A DNA stretch of 64,000 bases from Verrucomicrobia bacterium Tous-C9LFEB. Lineage in GTDB: Bacteria; Verrucomicrobiota; Verrucomicrobiia; Methylacidiphilales; UBA1321. Location of the stretch: assembly GCA_002304345.1 (NCBI GenBank), contig NEUU01000001.1:1-64000 (forward strand), in the 5' to 3' direction. The position numbers were made by a program, and so were the translations under genes. Below, in pieces: positions 15,912 to 25,468 of this stretch. How positions within the stretch are numbered: position 1 is the first letter of the stretch; each line of letters opens with the position of its first letter. The notes beneath the pieces were generated by a model that saw only the letters and a list, made by a program, of their open reading frames with translations, did not search any database and was not told the origin of the DNA.

Positions 15912-18224
15912 ATGAACGTGGCTTGTCATGTCTTGGGACTGGTGTTGTTGCTGACAGGAATGCTCCGGTTGTCGAGCGGGGCGGAATCCACTCCGTGGGT
16001 GGCCACGGCGAACGAGGAGTGGAAGGCGGCGGATCAGGGGGAGATCGAGGTAGTGCCGGGCTCGGCGCTGGATTTATCGAGCGTATTTCCACCGCCACGC
16101 GAAGCGGGCGCGGATGGTTTCTCGATGGTCAATGCGAAGGGTGATTTGGTTTTTACCAATAAGCCGGAAACCGTGGTGCGCTTCCGGTGCGTATCGGCAA
16201 CGCCGAATCGTGGCACGGTGCCGACGGCGGCGATGTTGACGAATGAGGAGTGCGACCGTTACGCGGATCAGTTGGTCCGGGGTGGGTTCAATGCGTGCCG
16301 ACCGCATTTTCTGGATCTCGCGTTGATGCATGGCAGCGCGGAAGACCTGGTGATGAATCCGGAGCGGCTCGACCGGTGGGATTATTTTACGGCGGCGCTG
16401 AAGAAGCGTGGTGTTTATTTATATATCGACGCGATGACGGCTCCGTCGAGTTACTACGCGGTGTCTGATCCGTGGAGCAAGGAGGCCAACGCGAAGAATC
16501 TTTCAACGCGGCTTTATTACGATGAGACGGCGCGCGCGCATTGGCGGGAGGGCGTGAAGCGGTTCTTTGAGCATGTGAATCCGTACACGGGCGTGGCGCT
16601 CAAGGATGAGCCGCAGGTGTTGGTCGTGCAGTTGCGCAATGAGTCGGGGTTGAACTTCAAGATGTATTTCCCAAACAGCGTGACGCCGGGAATCACGGAG
16701 GCGTTTCGGTCCTGGCTGAAGCAGCGTTACGGGACGACGGAGAATTTAAAGAAGGCCTGGACGCGTCCTGATGGTGACGCGCAGTTGTCGTTCCTGAAAG
16801 CGGGTCAGACGCTGGAGACGGTGGCGTGGCCGCGTTTCGACGGGCGCGGGCCGGACTCGCGCGATTTGCAGGCATTCTTTACGGATATCGAACGCGAGAC
16901 GACGGCATGGATGACGAAAGCGATTCGTGAGATCGGGGTGAAGGTGCCGCTGATCGAATACAATGTGGGGTACTCGCTGCAGACGTCACTGGCACGCGAT
17001 ATGATGCCGGTGGTGGACAATCACGCGTATCATGATCATCCGACGAAATACATCACGGAGGGTTCGAGCATCAATGGGACGAGTTCGACCCAGGGTGGCG
17101 TGACCTATTTTCAATTCATGGCGGGGACACGTCAATTGGGGCGTCCCTTTTTCTGCTCCGAGTGGGGGCATGTGTTCTGGAATCCATGGCGGCATGAAGC
17201 AGGCTTGACGTTGCCGGCCTATGCGTCGTTGCAGGGCTGGCAATTTGTCACGCAGTTTGCGCATCCGGTGCACCTGAGCAGCCGTTCGCCGATCAAGTCG
17301 TTCGCGATTTACAACGATCCGCCCCTGCGCGCGGCGGAATATATGTCGGCTTTTTTCTATCGACGCGGAGATGTGCGGGAGTCGCCGCACACGATCGAGG
17401 TGGTGATCGATCCGGCAGCGCTTCCGGAAAAAGTGTCGCTGCAGGATGCGCTGCCCGCATCGATCTCGCGGCTCTCGCTGCTGGCGCGTTTGGGCGTGCG
17501 GGTGGCGGAGTGGCCCGGGGCGGCGAAACGGGGCGTGTATCAAGCGGATTGGTCTCTGGTTCCGAACGAGGGGGAGAAGGTGTCGACCCGGGACGGCGTG
17601 CAGGAAATTCTGGAAGGCGGGAAGAGCGCGGGTTCAGATTTCAATCGCTGGGTGACGCAATTGCGGGAGAAATCCATCCTGAGCGCGGACAATGCAACGG
17701 ACGCCGCGCGGGGAATTTACGAGAGCGATACGCGCCAGATTTTGCTCGATGAGATGCAGCGGCAGATTCGGGTGGTGACGTCGAAAAGTCTCGGTGTAAG
17801 TCTGCCTCAAGGCGGTCCAGAAATGAAACTGGGCCCGGTTCAGGTGCGTAATCTCGGAGTGGACGCGACGTTCTTTGTCGGGTCGTTGACGGCGCAACCG
17901 GTGCCGGAGAGTTCGCGGTTGCTGCTGGTGGTGGGGACGGATGCGCTCAATACGGGCATGACTTTCACCGATGAGCGGAAGCTGAAATTGGTTTCGCTGG
18001 GGACATTCCCGGCATTGCTGCGCGTGGCGAAAGTGCAATTCAGTCTGACGCACCAGCAGGCGAATCGCTTGAAGATGTGGGCGCTTAGCGCGAACGGACA
18101 GCGACGGGAGGAAATTCCGCTGACGGTATCCGGTCAGACGGTGAGTGCGCTGATTGATACGGCCATCTTGACCAATGGGCCGACTCCGTACTTCGAATTG
18201 CAGGAGCAAGTAGCGGAAAAATAG
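15912..18224 (+). CDS. Secreted glycoside hydrolase-like protein (GH-A clan barrel)
   Basis: 770 residues with signal peptide MNVACHVLGLVLLLTGMLRL; an upstream in-frame start adds seven residues. The central region reads as a (beta/alpha)8 barrel. QLRNESG places an Asn-Glu pair (E244) at the end of a strand, the usual acid/base of clan GH-A. PFFCSEWGHVF (E417) is the probable nucleophile. DNHAYHDHP lies between, as in GH42/GH5-like enzymes. The C-terminal 250 residues look like beta-sandwich domains. The family and substrate are not assigned. Third gene of the run that begins with the pseudopilin; the GH2 enzyme is convergent 57 nt beyond. Confidence 0.75.
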   Translation: MNVACHVLGLVLLLTGMLRLSSGAESTPWVATANEEWKAADQGEIEVVPGSALDLSSVFPPPREAGADGFSMVNAKGDLVFTNKPETVVRFRCVSATPNRGTVPTAAMLTNEECDRYADQLVRGGFNACRPHFLDLALMHGSAEDLVMNPERLDRWDYFTAALKKRGVYLYIDAMTAPSSYYAVSDPWSKEANAKNLSTRLYYDETARAHWREGVKRFFEHVNPYTGVALKDEPQVLVVQLRNESGLNFKMYFPNSVTPGITEAFRSWLKQRYGTTENLKKAWTRPDGDAQLSFLKAGQTLETVAWPRFDGRGPDSRDLQAFFTDIERETTAWMTKAIREIGVKVPLIEYNVGYSLQTSLARDMMPVVDNHAYHDHPTKYITEGSSINGTSSTQGGVTYFQFMAGTRQLGRPFFCSEWGHVFWNPWRHEAGLTLPAYASLQGWQFVTQFAHPVHLSSRSPIKSFAIYNDPPLRAAEYMSAFFYRRGDVRESPHTIEVVIDPAALPEKVSLQDALPASISRLSLLARLGVRVAEWPGAAKRGVYQADWSLVPNEGEKVSTRDGVQEILEGGKSAGSDFNRWVTQLREKSILSADNATDAARGIYESDTRQILLDEMQRQIRVVTSKSLGVSLPQGGPEMKLGPVQVRNLGVDATFFVGSLTAQPVPESSRLLLVVGTDALNTGMTFTDERKLKLVSLGTFPALLRVAKVQFSLTHQQANRLKMWALSANGQRREEIPLTVSGQTVSALIDTAILTNGPTPYFELQEQVAEK

Positions 18225-18249
18225 ACGATTGTTTGGATCGCCAAACGGT

Positions 18250-18274
18250 GCGCTCATGTCGACGGCATGAGCGC
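18250..18274. terminator. Hairpin between convergent glycosidase genes
   Basis: GCGCTCATG (18250-18258) and CATGAGCGC (18266-18274) form a perfect 9-bp stem with a 7-nt loop. The position between two converging genes suggests a shared terminator, but neither side has a T run. Confidence 0.45.
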
Positions 18275-18281
18275 CATTTCA

Positions 18282-20543
18282 TTACACCGGTACGCTGATC
18301 AATTCCCGGCTGGGGATGCGTGCGGGATGTGCGGCGCGCGGCTTGGTCAAGGAACGAATGGTGATCGTAAGCTGCTGCGTGGCGAGTCGCGGCGTGGAGG
18401 CCGTCACGACAACTCGACCCGCCCGCCGTGTGGTGCGAAGGTAAAGCGCTCCACGACCAGCGGGCATGGGAAAAGGATTGTCGCCGACGAGTTGGGCGGG
18501 GCCCTGGATGGTGACGGTGACGGGTTGCGAGGCGTAGGGCAGAAAGTTGCCATGGGCATCGGTGATCGACAGGGAGAGCCGGGTCATGTCTGCACCATCG
18601 GCCAGGAGTTCAATGTCATCCGCCATCAGGCGTAGCCGGGCGGGAATGCCGTCGTCTGCCACGAGATGTTCGATCACCGCGCGGTCGCCGATGTAGCCGA
18701 TCAATTGCAGCGATTTCCAATGCGAACCCCAGAGGCTGCCCAGCCCGGAGAAGATAAAGGGCGGGTGTTCCAGATGCGGATACTGAGCGCAATCGGGGAG
18801 GGCGGTGGCGCGATATTCGGAGCCGACGTAGGCTTCGATTCTTTCCACATTGCTGAAGACCACGAGATGTTCCGGGGAGTCGCCATTGCGATCACCCATT
18901 TTCCAGTAGGTGGCAGGTTCGAGGACGAGGCGTTGAGCCGGGGAGATTTGCGACGCATAGAAATGCGCGGCGATTTTGGGTTGGCGGAAGATATCCATCA
19001 CGCCGTGATAACAGATGCGGTCTCCGGACCCGAAGCCGGCGTGTGTGTTGTAGTCGAACGCACACCAGCCGATGCCACCGGCGGATTTCAACCCGCCGAT
19101 GAGATTGTGGGTGCGGGCATGGCGCAGCGCGTGCTGGATGACGCGTTCTTCCGAATCAAACGATTTGGTCGGGAACATGTGTCCGCAGAATTCGGTGTTC
19201 AGATAGCGGGCGGCCTCGGGCGATTTCAGGTCGTAGCCGAAGTCATTCATTGTGTAGACGTCCTCGAGCAACTCGCTGTTCCAGATGCAGCGAATGCCGC
19301 CGGTCGGGCGCGTCGGGTCGAGCTGCCGTGCGAGCGCGTTGGTGCGGACGTAGAAATCGTGATGATCGGGCGATTCATTGATGCGCACGCCCCAGAGAAT
19401 GATGGAGGGATGATTGCGGTCGCGCACAATCATGGCTTCCACGTCGCGGACAGAAAGGTCCTGCCAGGCGCGGTCGCCGATGTGTTGCCAGCCCGGGATT
19501 TCCTCGAGGACCAGCAGGCCGAGCTCATCGCAACGATCGAGAAAATGGGGCGACTGGGGATAGTGGCTGGTGCGAACGATGTTGCAGGCGAGATCATACT
19601 TGAGAATTTCCGCGTCCTTGCGCTGCAGGCGGGCCGGTGCCGCCGCGCCGATGTACGGAAAGGTTTGATGCCGGTTCAAGCCGCGCAATTTGAGGGGACG
19701 GCCATTCAGATAGAATACGCCATCGTCGCGAAATTCTGCCTGCCGGAAGCCGATCCGAGTCGAGAGGGCGTCACCCTGATCGAGGGTTGCGCGAACTTGA
19801 TAAAGAGTCGGTTGGTCAATGTCCCATAGCTCGATATTCGAGAGAGATTCCAGCGCGAGCGTGACGGTGGTTTCCGCTTGCGCGGGCAGAGCTACGGAGC
19901 GGCGCTGGGTGTGGAGAACCTCACCCGACATGCGGCAGAGAGCAATGGTCAGATTATGTGTCTGAGCACGGTCCGTGGTGTTGGCCAGTCGAACGTCGAC
20001 GTCGAGCCGTTTCTGGGGAGAGAGCGCATTCCCCGGCTTCGCGAAGAGATTGCAGATATAAACAGGAGCCACCGCACGCAGATGCACCTCGCGGTAGATG
20101 CCGCCGAAGGTGAGGAAGTCCACCATCCCGCCGAACGGAGGAATGTCGGAGCGCTCACTGGAATCGACCCGCACCTCGATCAGGTTGTCCTCCCCGAAAT
20201 GAACGAGTGCGGTGATCTCGTAGGAGAAGGGAGTGAATCCGCCGCGATGCTCCGATCCGGCGGCGTGTCCATTCACATAGAGCGTGGCGGCGGTCATCAC
20301 GCCATCGAAATCCAGGAAGAGGCGGCGTCCCCGCAGGGATGCCGGGATCTTGAGCGTCTTGCAGTACCAACTGACAAACGCGAATTCCTTCTCGCTAAAG
20401 TTGTGATAGGGCAATTCTACATTTGTGTGCGGAAGGCTGACGCGCACCGGGGGGAGGGGATCGGGACCGGAGGTCGAGACAGAACGAATATCGTAGGTGT
20501 AGTAGAGCCAGTCCAGATTGAGATTTTGAGTCAGACGTTGCAT
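18282..20543 (-). CDS. Glycoside hydrolase family 2 enzyme (beta-galactosidase/glucuronidase-like)
   Basis: 753 residues, no signal peptide, so probably cytoplasmic. Domain order is that of GH2: sugar-binding jelly roll (about 1-160, with YVNGHAAGSEHRGGFTPF), an immunoglobulin-like domain (about 165-270), the TIM barrel (about 275-560) and C-terminal beta domains. IVRTSHYPQSPHFLDRCDEL is the GH2 signature 1. The acid/base is E390 in WGVRINESPD, where the common WSxGNE is altered. The nucleophile is E451 in NTEFCGH. The exact glycoside is unknown. It sits convergent to the secreted glycosidase and close to the ROK regulator. Together these look like a small saccharide-utilisation locus without its own transporter. 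Confidence 0.87.
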   Translation of the reverse strand: MQRLTQNLNLDWLYYTYDIRSVSTSGPDPLPPVRVSLPHTNVELPYHNFSEKEFAFVSWYCKTLKIPASLRGRRLFLDFDGVMTAATLYVNGHAAGSEHRGGFTPFSYEITALVHFGEDNLIEVRVDSSERSDIPPFGGMVDFLTFGGIYREVHLRAVAPVYICNLFAKPGNALSPQKRLDVDVRLANTTDRAQTHNLTIALCRMSGEVLHTQRRSVALPAQAETTVTLALESLSNIELWDIDQPTLYQVRATLDQGDALSTRIGFRQAEFRDDGVFYLNGRPLKLRGLNRHQTFPYIGAAAPARLQRKDAEILKYDLACNIVRTSHYPQSPHFLDRCDELGLLVLEEIPGWQHIGDRAWQDLSVRDVEAMIVRDRNHPSIILWGVRINESPDHHDFYVRTNALARQLDPTRPTGGIRCIWNSELLEDVYTMNDFGYDLKSPEAARYLNTEFCGHMFPTKSFDSEERVIQHALRHARTHNLIGGLKSAGGIGWCAFDYNTHAGFGSGDRICYHGVMDIFRQPKIAAHFYASQISPAQRLVLEPATYWKMGDRNGDSPEHLVVFSNVERIEAYVGSEYRATALPDCAQYPHLEHPPFIFSGLGSLWGSHWKSLQLIGYIGDRAVIEHLVADDGIPARLRLMADDIELLADGADMTRLSLSITDAHGNFLPYASQPVTVTIQGPAQLVGDNPFPMPAGRGALYLRTTRRAGRVVVTASTPRLATQQLTITIRSLTKPRAAHPARIPSRELISVPV

Positions 20544-20760
20544 GAAAGTAGGAGATGTTCGGCGGGTTAATTTTATATTAAACTAAGTTGTATAATAATT
20601 CACAAAGAGCATTTGTAAAGAGAATGTGATATTGCGGGAAATCGACTCGGGGGAGGTATCTTTCAGGTGTATTCGCAAGAACAACGAAAAAGAGCTTGCT
20701 GATTTTTCGGGATGAGATACATTTATTAAAGAAAGTTTAATAAGAAAGGTGCCCGTTTCC

Positions 20761-21570
20761 ATGAAATCATCCTCCTTCCATCGTGTATGCCTCTGGGGCC
20801 AGACGCTGGCCGTTCTCTTTGTGCTGGCTTTTGCCGAATCCACGGCGAATGCCCAGGTGCTCTATCAGCAGGTGTTTGGTAATTCGAGCGGCGGCTATGC
20901 GAGTTTGTCGGGTCAGGGGATCGACTGGAAAAGCTATTTTACGACATGGAACTGGGCGTTGGGCGTGGGTTGGGCCGGAGTGGGGTTGGCAGGATCGGCT
21001 TCGCTCACTACGACGGATGACAATTTCGGGGTGGCGCTGCCGGCCAATGCGACAAGCTTGACGATGGGCAAGTTCACCACCTCGGGCGGTGCGCAGAATC
21101 AGATGTCCCTCTACACCACTTCGCTGACGCTCGATCCCGCTTCTTATGGTGGACTGCAGTTCAGCTGGTATCAGCAGGGATTGACGGATTACACGCGAGT
21201 GCTCATTCGTGTGGGCACCGTTTGGTACCTGTCGGTGCAGCAGTTTGTCTCGCCCACGCTCTCGCAGCAGACCTTCACCTACACGGCTGACAACGATAGT
21301 TGGCTGGTATTGGGAACTGGCACGGGCAGTAATGGTGGCACCGACCCGTACAATGCCAATGTGCGCACTTTATCGACGGTGGCCGCCGCGGATCTGACAG
21401 GACCGATCAACGCCTTTGGTCTCTACATGGATACCGCTTCGGCGAACTATCTGTCGGTTGATACATTTGCTGTCACGGCGATTCCCGAGCCGTCTGCCGC
21501 GCTCTCGCTGGGTGTCGGCTTGGTGGGGTGGATCGCGCTGACGCTGCGTCGCAAGCACGCTTCGGCATAA
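20761..21570 (+). CDS. PEP-CTERM sorting domain protein
   Basis: 269-residue exported protein. It has a signal peptide (VCLWGQTLAVLFVLAFAEST, then ANAQ) and a Gly/Ser/Thr/Tyr-rich body typical of extracellular matrix proteins. The C-terminal sorting signal is IPEPSAALSLGVGLVGWIAL followed by TLRRKHA: a PEP box, one helix and a basic end. It is a predicted substrate of the exosortase encoded at 55490. The chosen ATG has AAGAAAGGTG about 10 nt upstream; a GTG within that sequence would add only four residues. The body resembles no named domain. Confidence 0.88.
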   Translation: MKSSSFHRVCLWGQTLAVLFVLAFAESTANAQVLYQQVFGNSSGGYASLSGQGIDWKSYFTTWNWALGVGWAGVGLAGSASLTTTDDNFGVALPANATSLTMGKFTTSGGAQNQMSLYTTSLTLDPASYGGLQFSWYQQGLTDYTRVLIRVGTVWYLSVQQFVSPTLSQQTFTYTADNDSWLVLGTGTGSNGGTDPYNANVRTLSTVAAADLTGPINAFGLYMDTASANYLSVDTFAVTAIPEPSAALSLGVGLVGWIALTLRRKHASA

Positions 21571-21577
21571 CCATGGC

Positions 21578-21604
21578 CGTACTTCCCATTTGAGGTGAAG
21601 TACG
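21578..21604 (+). terminator. Hairpin after the PEP-CTERM gene
   Basis: CGTACTTC (21578-21585) pairs with GAAGTACG (21597-21604). It starts 7 nt after the stop codon; there is no T run, so terminator function is uncertain. The remaining sequence up to the ppc start (21605-21856) shows no gene and carries one copy of the minor AAAGATCGTA repeat at 21676-21697. Confidence 0.4.
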
Positions 21605-21856
21605 AGGCCCTGCGGCAACTGGCGGTCAATTTCAGGCATTGCCTGTTGGTCCGCCCGGAGTAGGGCATTCCCCGAAAAGATCGTAGACAGGCTCTATGAA
21701 CTAGCGGTGTTGGTGGCGAAATCCGGGCAGCGTCTGGTCACATTCCCGTGACTTTGCTGGGCTAAGCGACAACCGAACTGACTCGGACTCAGGTTGGTAT
21801 GAAATTCGCTTCTTCGGTGTTGCAAAAACTTATCCAGCCGTCACTTTATCACCGCC

Positions 21857-24625
21857 ATGTCCGAATCCAGCGTTGTTTCCAGCTTTGAACGATTACAGGG
21901 AGAGATTTTTCGCCTCGGGTGCGCCCTCGGCAATGTGATCTCGAAGGTGGAGGGTCAATCGACTCTCGATCTGGTCGAAAAATTACGCGCTCTGGCCAAG
22001 TCCAGCCGGTCAGGCGACGCGGCAGCGGCCACCCAGTTGGCCAAGGAGGTGCGCAATCTCGACACGCATGAGGTGTTCGAGGTGGCGATGGCGTTCACGG
22101 TTTATTTCGAGTTGGTCAATCTGACGGAGGAAAACGCGCGCATCCGGCGTTTGCGCGCCAGTCGGGCGCAGGCGAACACGGGTCAGGCGGAGCCGCTGCG
22201 GGAATCGATCGAGGCGGCCATCATCGAATTGAAGCAGCGCAATGTGACGTCCGGCGAGGTGCAGGAAATCGTCGACCGGATTTCGATTGAGCTGGTGTTT
22301 ACGGCGCATCCGACCGAGGCGAAACGCCGGACGATGTTGACCAAGCTGACGCGTCTGGCGCGGATGTTGCGTCACCACAGCGCGCCGGAGGAGCATCGGT
22401 TGGGCGAAGTGGACGAGCGCGCCATCGAGCGGGAGATCGCGTCGCTCTGGTTGACGGATCGTTCGCGGACGCAACGGCCGGAGGTGACGGATGAAGTGCG
22501 CACGGGACTGTGGTATTTCGAGACGACGTTGTGGGAGACATTGCCGCGCTTGCAGGCGGATCTGGAATCGGCGCTGGCGCGGTATTATCCGCGGGTGAAA
22601 CCGCCGAAGCGGTGGTTGACGTTCGGCTCGTGGATCGGTGGCGACCGGGATGGCAATCCGAACGTGACGGCGGACATCACGGCGCGGACGATCACGCTGC
22701 ATCGCCGTCTCGCGCTCGATCTGTTGAACAAGTCGGCACACGTGGTCTCGCGCCTGCTGTCGATTTCCACCCATCGCGACCGGATCACGCCGGACCTGCA
22801 AAAATTGCTGGAGGAGCACGGTCAGATTTCCTCGCATGTGAAGGCATTGGCGGGCCGTTACCCGAATGAGCCGTACCGGTTGTTACTGGCGGGACTGCGG
22901 GCGCAACTGGACGAGGCGCACGAGGAGGCGGTGACGACGAAGGCGTTCGATCCTGCGACGGCCCCGGAACCGGCCTTGCAGGGAACCGATGTGGCGCAGT
23001 TGCTGGATCGGATGATCGATAGTCTGCGCCGGAGTCGCAGCGCGTTGCTGGCGGAAGGCGAGCTGAAGCATTTGCGGCAGCAGGTGGAGACGTACGGATT
23101 GCATCTGGCGACGCTCGATCTGCGGCAGCACTCATGGCGGCATGAGAATGCCATTGCGGAAATTTTGAAACCGCAACTCGGCGAGGTGGCGTACGCGTCG
23201 TTGAGCGAGGAGAAGAAAGTCGAACTGCTGTCGCGTGTGCTCGATGAGGGCATGGAGAAATTGAAGCGCGAGGCGGGGGAACTGAGCGCGGAGACGCGCG
23301 ATGTGCTGGACCCGCTGACGGTGGTGCGCCGGGCGCAGGCGATGTACGGTCCGCGCGTGGCGGGGCTGTACGTGATCAGCATGACGGACGCGCTTTCGGA
23401 TGTGCTGGAGGTGTTGATTTTCCTGCGCTGGAGCGGAGTCGATCTGGCGATTGCGCCACTCTTTGAAACGTTGGACGATCTGGAGCGCGCGCCGCAGATT
23501 TTGCAGGCGATGTTCACGCATCCGCATTATCGCGCTTACCTTTGGGCGCAGGACAAGCGGCAGACGGTGATGCTGGGGTATTCGGACAGCAACAAGGATT
23601 GCGGTTATATCACGGCGAACTGGGCGCTCTTCAAAGCGCAGGAGACGATTGTGGCGGCATGCCAGACGGAGGACGTGAGGCTGACGCTGTTCCATGGTCG
23701 CGGCGGTAGTATCGCGCGCGGGGGCGGTCCGGCCGCGAAAGCCATTCTGGCGCAGCCGGTGGGGCTGATCGATGGCGGTATCCGCATCACGGAACAGGGC
23801 GAAGTGCTTTCCACGCGCTATCATGATCCCGATCTGGCGTTTCGTATTCTGGAGCAGATGGCGTACGGTGTCCTGCTCGGCACGGAAGCGGCGCGGCGGC
23901 AACCGAAAGTAGTGCCGGTCTGGCGCGAAACGATGGAGCAGATGGCGCAGGCGGGATTCAAATCCTATGAGGCACTGGTGCACAAGGACCCGGATTTTCT
24001 GGCGTTCTGGCGGTTCGCGACGCCGATTGATGAGATCAGCGGATTGAAGCTGGGCTCGCGTCCCGCGTTCCGCAAGGCGACGAAGACGGTGGAGGATTTG
24101 CGGGCGATTCCGTGGGTGTTCTCGTGGACGCAAAGCCGCTTTGTGTTTCCGGGCTGGTTCGGACTCGGTTCCGCGCTGGAGTCGGTGCTGGCGCGAGGAC
24201 CGGAAGGTCTGGCGTTGCTGCAATCGATGTACCGCGAGTGGCCGTTCTTTCAGACGGTGATCGACAACGCGCAGCTCAGTTTATCCAAGGCCGACATGAG
24301 CATCGCGGCGCAATACGCGGGGTTGGTGCGCGAGGAGGCGATTCGCACGCGAATCTTTGGTGCGATCAAAGCGGAGTTCGACCGGTCGGTGGCGGCCATT
24401 CTGAAAATCACTGCGCAAAAGGCGTTGCTCGATAACGAGCCGGTATTACAGCGGTCGGTGCAATTGCGCGACCCGTACATCGATCCGCTGAATTACATTC
24501 AGGTGGAGGCGTTGCGCCGCTTGCGCAGCCGGGCGGATTTGCTGGCATCGGATGACGAGGCGTTGCGGTCCGTGATCGAACTGACGATCAACGGAATTAG
24601 TCACGGTCTGAAAAATACGGGGTGA
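21857..24625 (+). CDS. ppc: Phosphoenolpyruvate carboxylase
   Basis: Forms oxaloacetate from PEP and bicarbonate, an anaplerotic step in the cytoplasm. The 922 residues match the bacterial enzyme (about 880-960). Signatures: VFTAHPTEAKRR with catalytic H151, the GGDRDGNPNVT segment, GYSDSNKD (574-581) and HGRGGSIARGGGP with H613. The C-terminus ends TINGISHGLKNTG, close to the canonical NTG end. It appears to be monocistronic. Together with enolase and pyruvate phosphate dikinase elsewhere in the window it belongs to the PEP node. Confidence 0.97.
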   Translation: MSESSVVSSFERLQGEIFRLGCALGNVISKVEGQSTLDLVEKLRALAKSSRSGDAAAATQLAKEVRNLDTHEVFEVAMAFTVYFELVNLTEENARIRRLRASRAQANTGQAEPLRESIEAAIIELKQRNVTSGEVQEIVDRISIELVFTAHPTEAKRRTMLTKLTRLARMLRHHSAPEEHRLGEVDERAIEREIASLWLTDRSRTQRPEVTDEVRTGLWYFETTLWETLPRLQADLESALARYYPRVKPPKRWLTFGSWIGGDRDGNPNVTADITARTITLHRRLALDLLNKSAHVVSRLLSISTHRDRITPDLQKLLEEHGQISSHVKALAGRYPNEPYRLLLAGLRAQLDEAHEEAVTTKAFDPATAPEPALQGTDVAQLLDRMIDSLRRSRSALLAEGELKHLRQQVETYGLHLATLDLRQHSWRHENAIAEILKPQLGEVAYASLSEEKKVELLSRVLDEGMEKLKREAGELSAETRDVLDPLTVVRRAQAMYGPRVAGLYVISMTDALSDVLEVLIFLRWSGVDLAIAPLFETLDDLERAPQILQAMFTHPHYRAYLWAQDKRQTVMLGYSDSNKDCGYITANWALFKAQETIVAACQTEDVRLTLFHGRGGSIARGGGPAAKAILAQPVGLIDGGIRITEQGEVLSTRYHDPDLAFRILEQMAYGVLLGTEAARRQPKVVPVWRETMEQMAQAGFKSYEALVHKDPDFLAFWRFATPIDEISGLKLGSRPAFRKATKTVEDLRAIPWVFSWTQSRFVFPGWFGLGSALESVLARGPEGLALLQSMYREWPFFQTVIDNAQLSLSKADMSIAAQYAGLVREEAIRTRIFGAIKAEFDRSVAAILKITAQKALLDNEPVLQRSVQLRDPYIDPLNYIQVEALRRLRSRADLLASDDEALRSVIELTINGISHGLKNTG

Positions 24626-24694
24626 GCATTTCCAAATTCCAAATTTCAATTGCCAATTGAGGGAAGGGGAAATCTGCGGACTATCCCCGCTTCC

Positions 24695-25393
24695 TCAGCG
24701 GAGGGCGACGGGGACGTCGAGGATTTCCTTGGCGACGATGGCGCGGCGGATTTCCACGGGATTGCGCAGACGGGCGACGAGCTCCGGGACGCGCAGGCTC
24801 ACTTCGACGGGACGATACGCTTTCTGGATCTGACCGGCATTCGATGCTCCGGCGAATTTGGCGATGTTTTCCGCCGCGAGTTGGGATGCGGAAATTTCGC
24901 TGCCGATGTGGGTTTCAAACACCGGCTTGTTTTCTACTTCGGCGAGGGCGGCCTGCACGCGGGCGGTGTCATTTTCCGTGACCATCTCCGGTGCGGATTG
25001 GGAGAGGGAGGCGGGTTGGCGAACCGGTTCCGGTTGGGGAGCGGGTTTCGGCGGCGCGGGCACGAAAACGGGACGTTCCTGATAGGCCGGAGTCAGCGGA
25101 GGCAGGGGGCGGGAGGGTGCGGTTTGTTGCGGGGGATGGGGAAGTTGGGGCGGCATCTGGCCCGGCTTTTTTCCGAGGGCTTCGAGGAGTTCATCGAACG
25201 GGTCGGTGTATTCCTCGGGATCGCGCTGGGGCTGTTGCGGGGTGCGCTGGCGCGGAGGCGTGGGAGGCTGATTTGATTGGGCCTGCTTTTTCGCCTTTTC
25301 CTGGGCCGAGTTGACGAGATGGGAGATGATTTGAAAGATGACGACGCCCACAAAAATGAGCAGTCCGATCCAGTCTCCGGCGGCGTATTTCAT
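24695..25393 (-). CDS. Pro-rich membrane-anchored protein in the FloA/NfeD operon
   Basis: 232 residues. A single N-terminal helix (WIGLLIFVGVVIFQIISHLV, about residues 8-27) is followed by a Lys/Gln/Pro-rich linker to about residue 130. A C-terminal region (about 135-232) ends with EVSLRVPELVARLRNPVEI and RRAIVAKEILDVPVALR. The last segment resembles the conserved short tail of small PVC-group proteins encoded beside flotillins, but I cannot name the family. ATG at 25393 has AAGGA seven nucleotides upstream and is preferred over the longer frame. It is the last gene of the NfeD-NfeD-FloA run, 75 nt after floA. Confidence 0.72.
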   Translation of the reverse strand: MKYAAGDWIGLLIFVGVVIFQIISHLVNSAQEKAKKQAQSNQPPTPPRQRTPQQPQRDPEEYTDPFDELLEALGKKPGQMPPQLPHPPQQTAPSRPLPPLTPAYQERPVFVPAPPKPAPQPEPVRQPASLSQSAPEMVTENDTARVQAALAEVENKPVFETHIGSEISASQLAAENIAKFAGASNAGQIQKAYRPVEVSLRVPELVARLRNPVEIRRAIVAKEILDVPVALR

Positions 25394-25468
25394 GGGGTGT
25401 CCTTGTTGGAAAATAGAGTCGGGCATCTTCCCCTGCAACCGAAGGCCGCAGGGGAAGACGAGAGTCCG

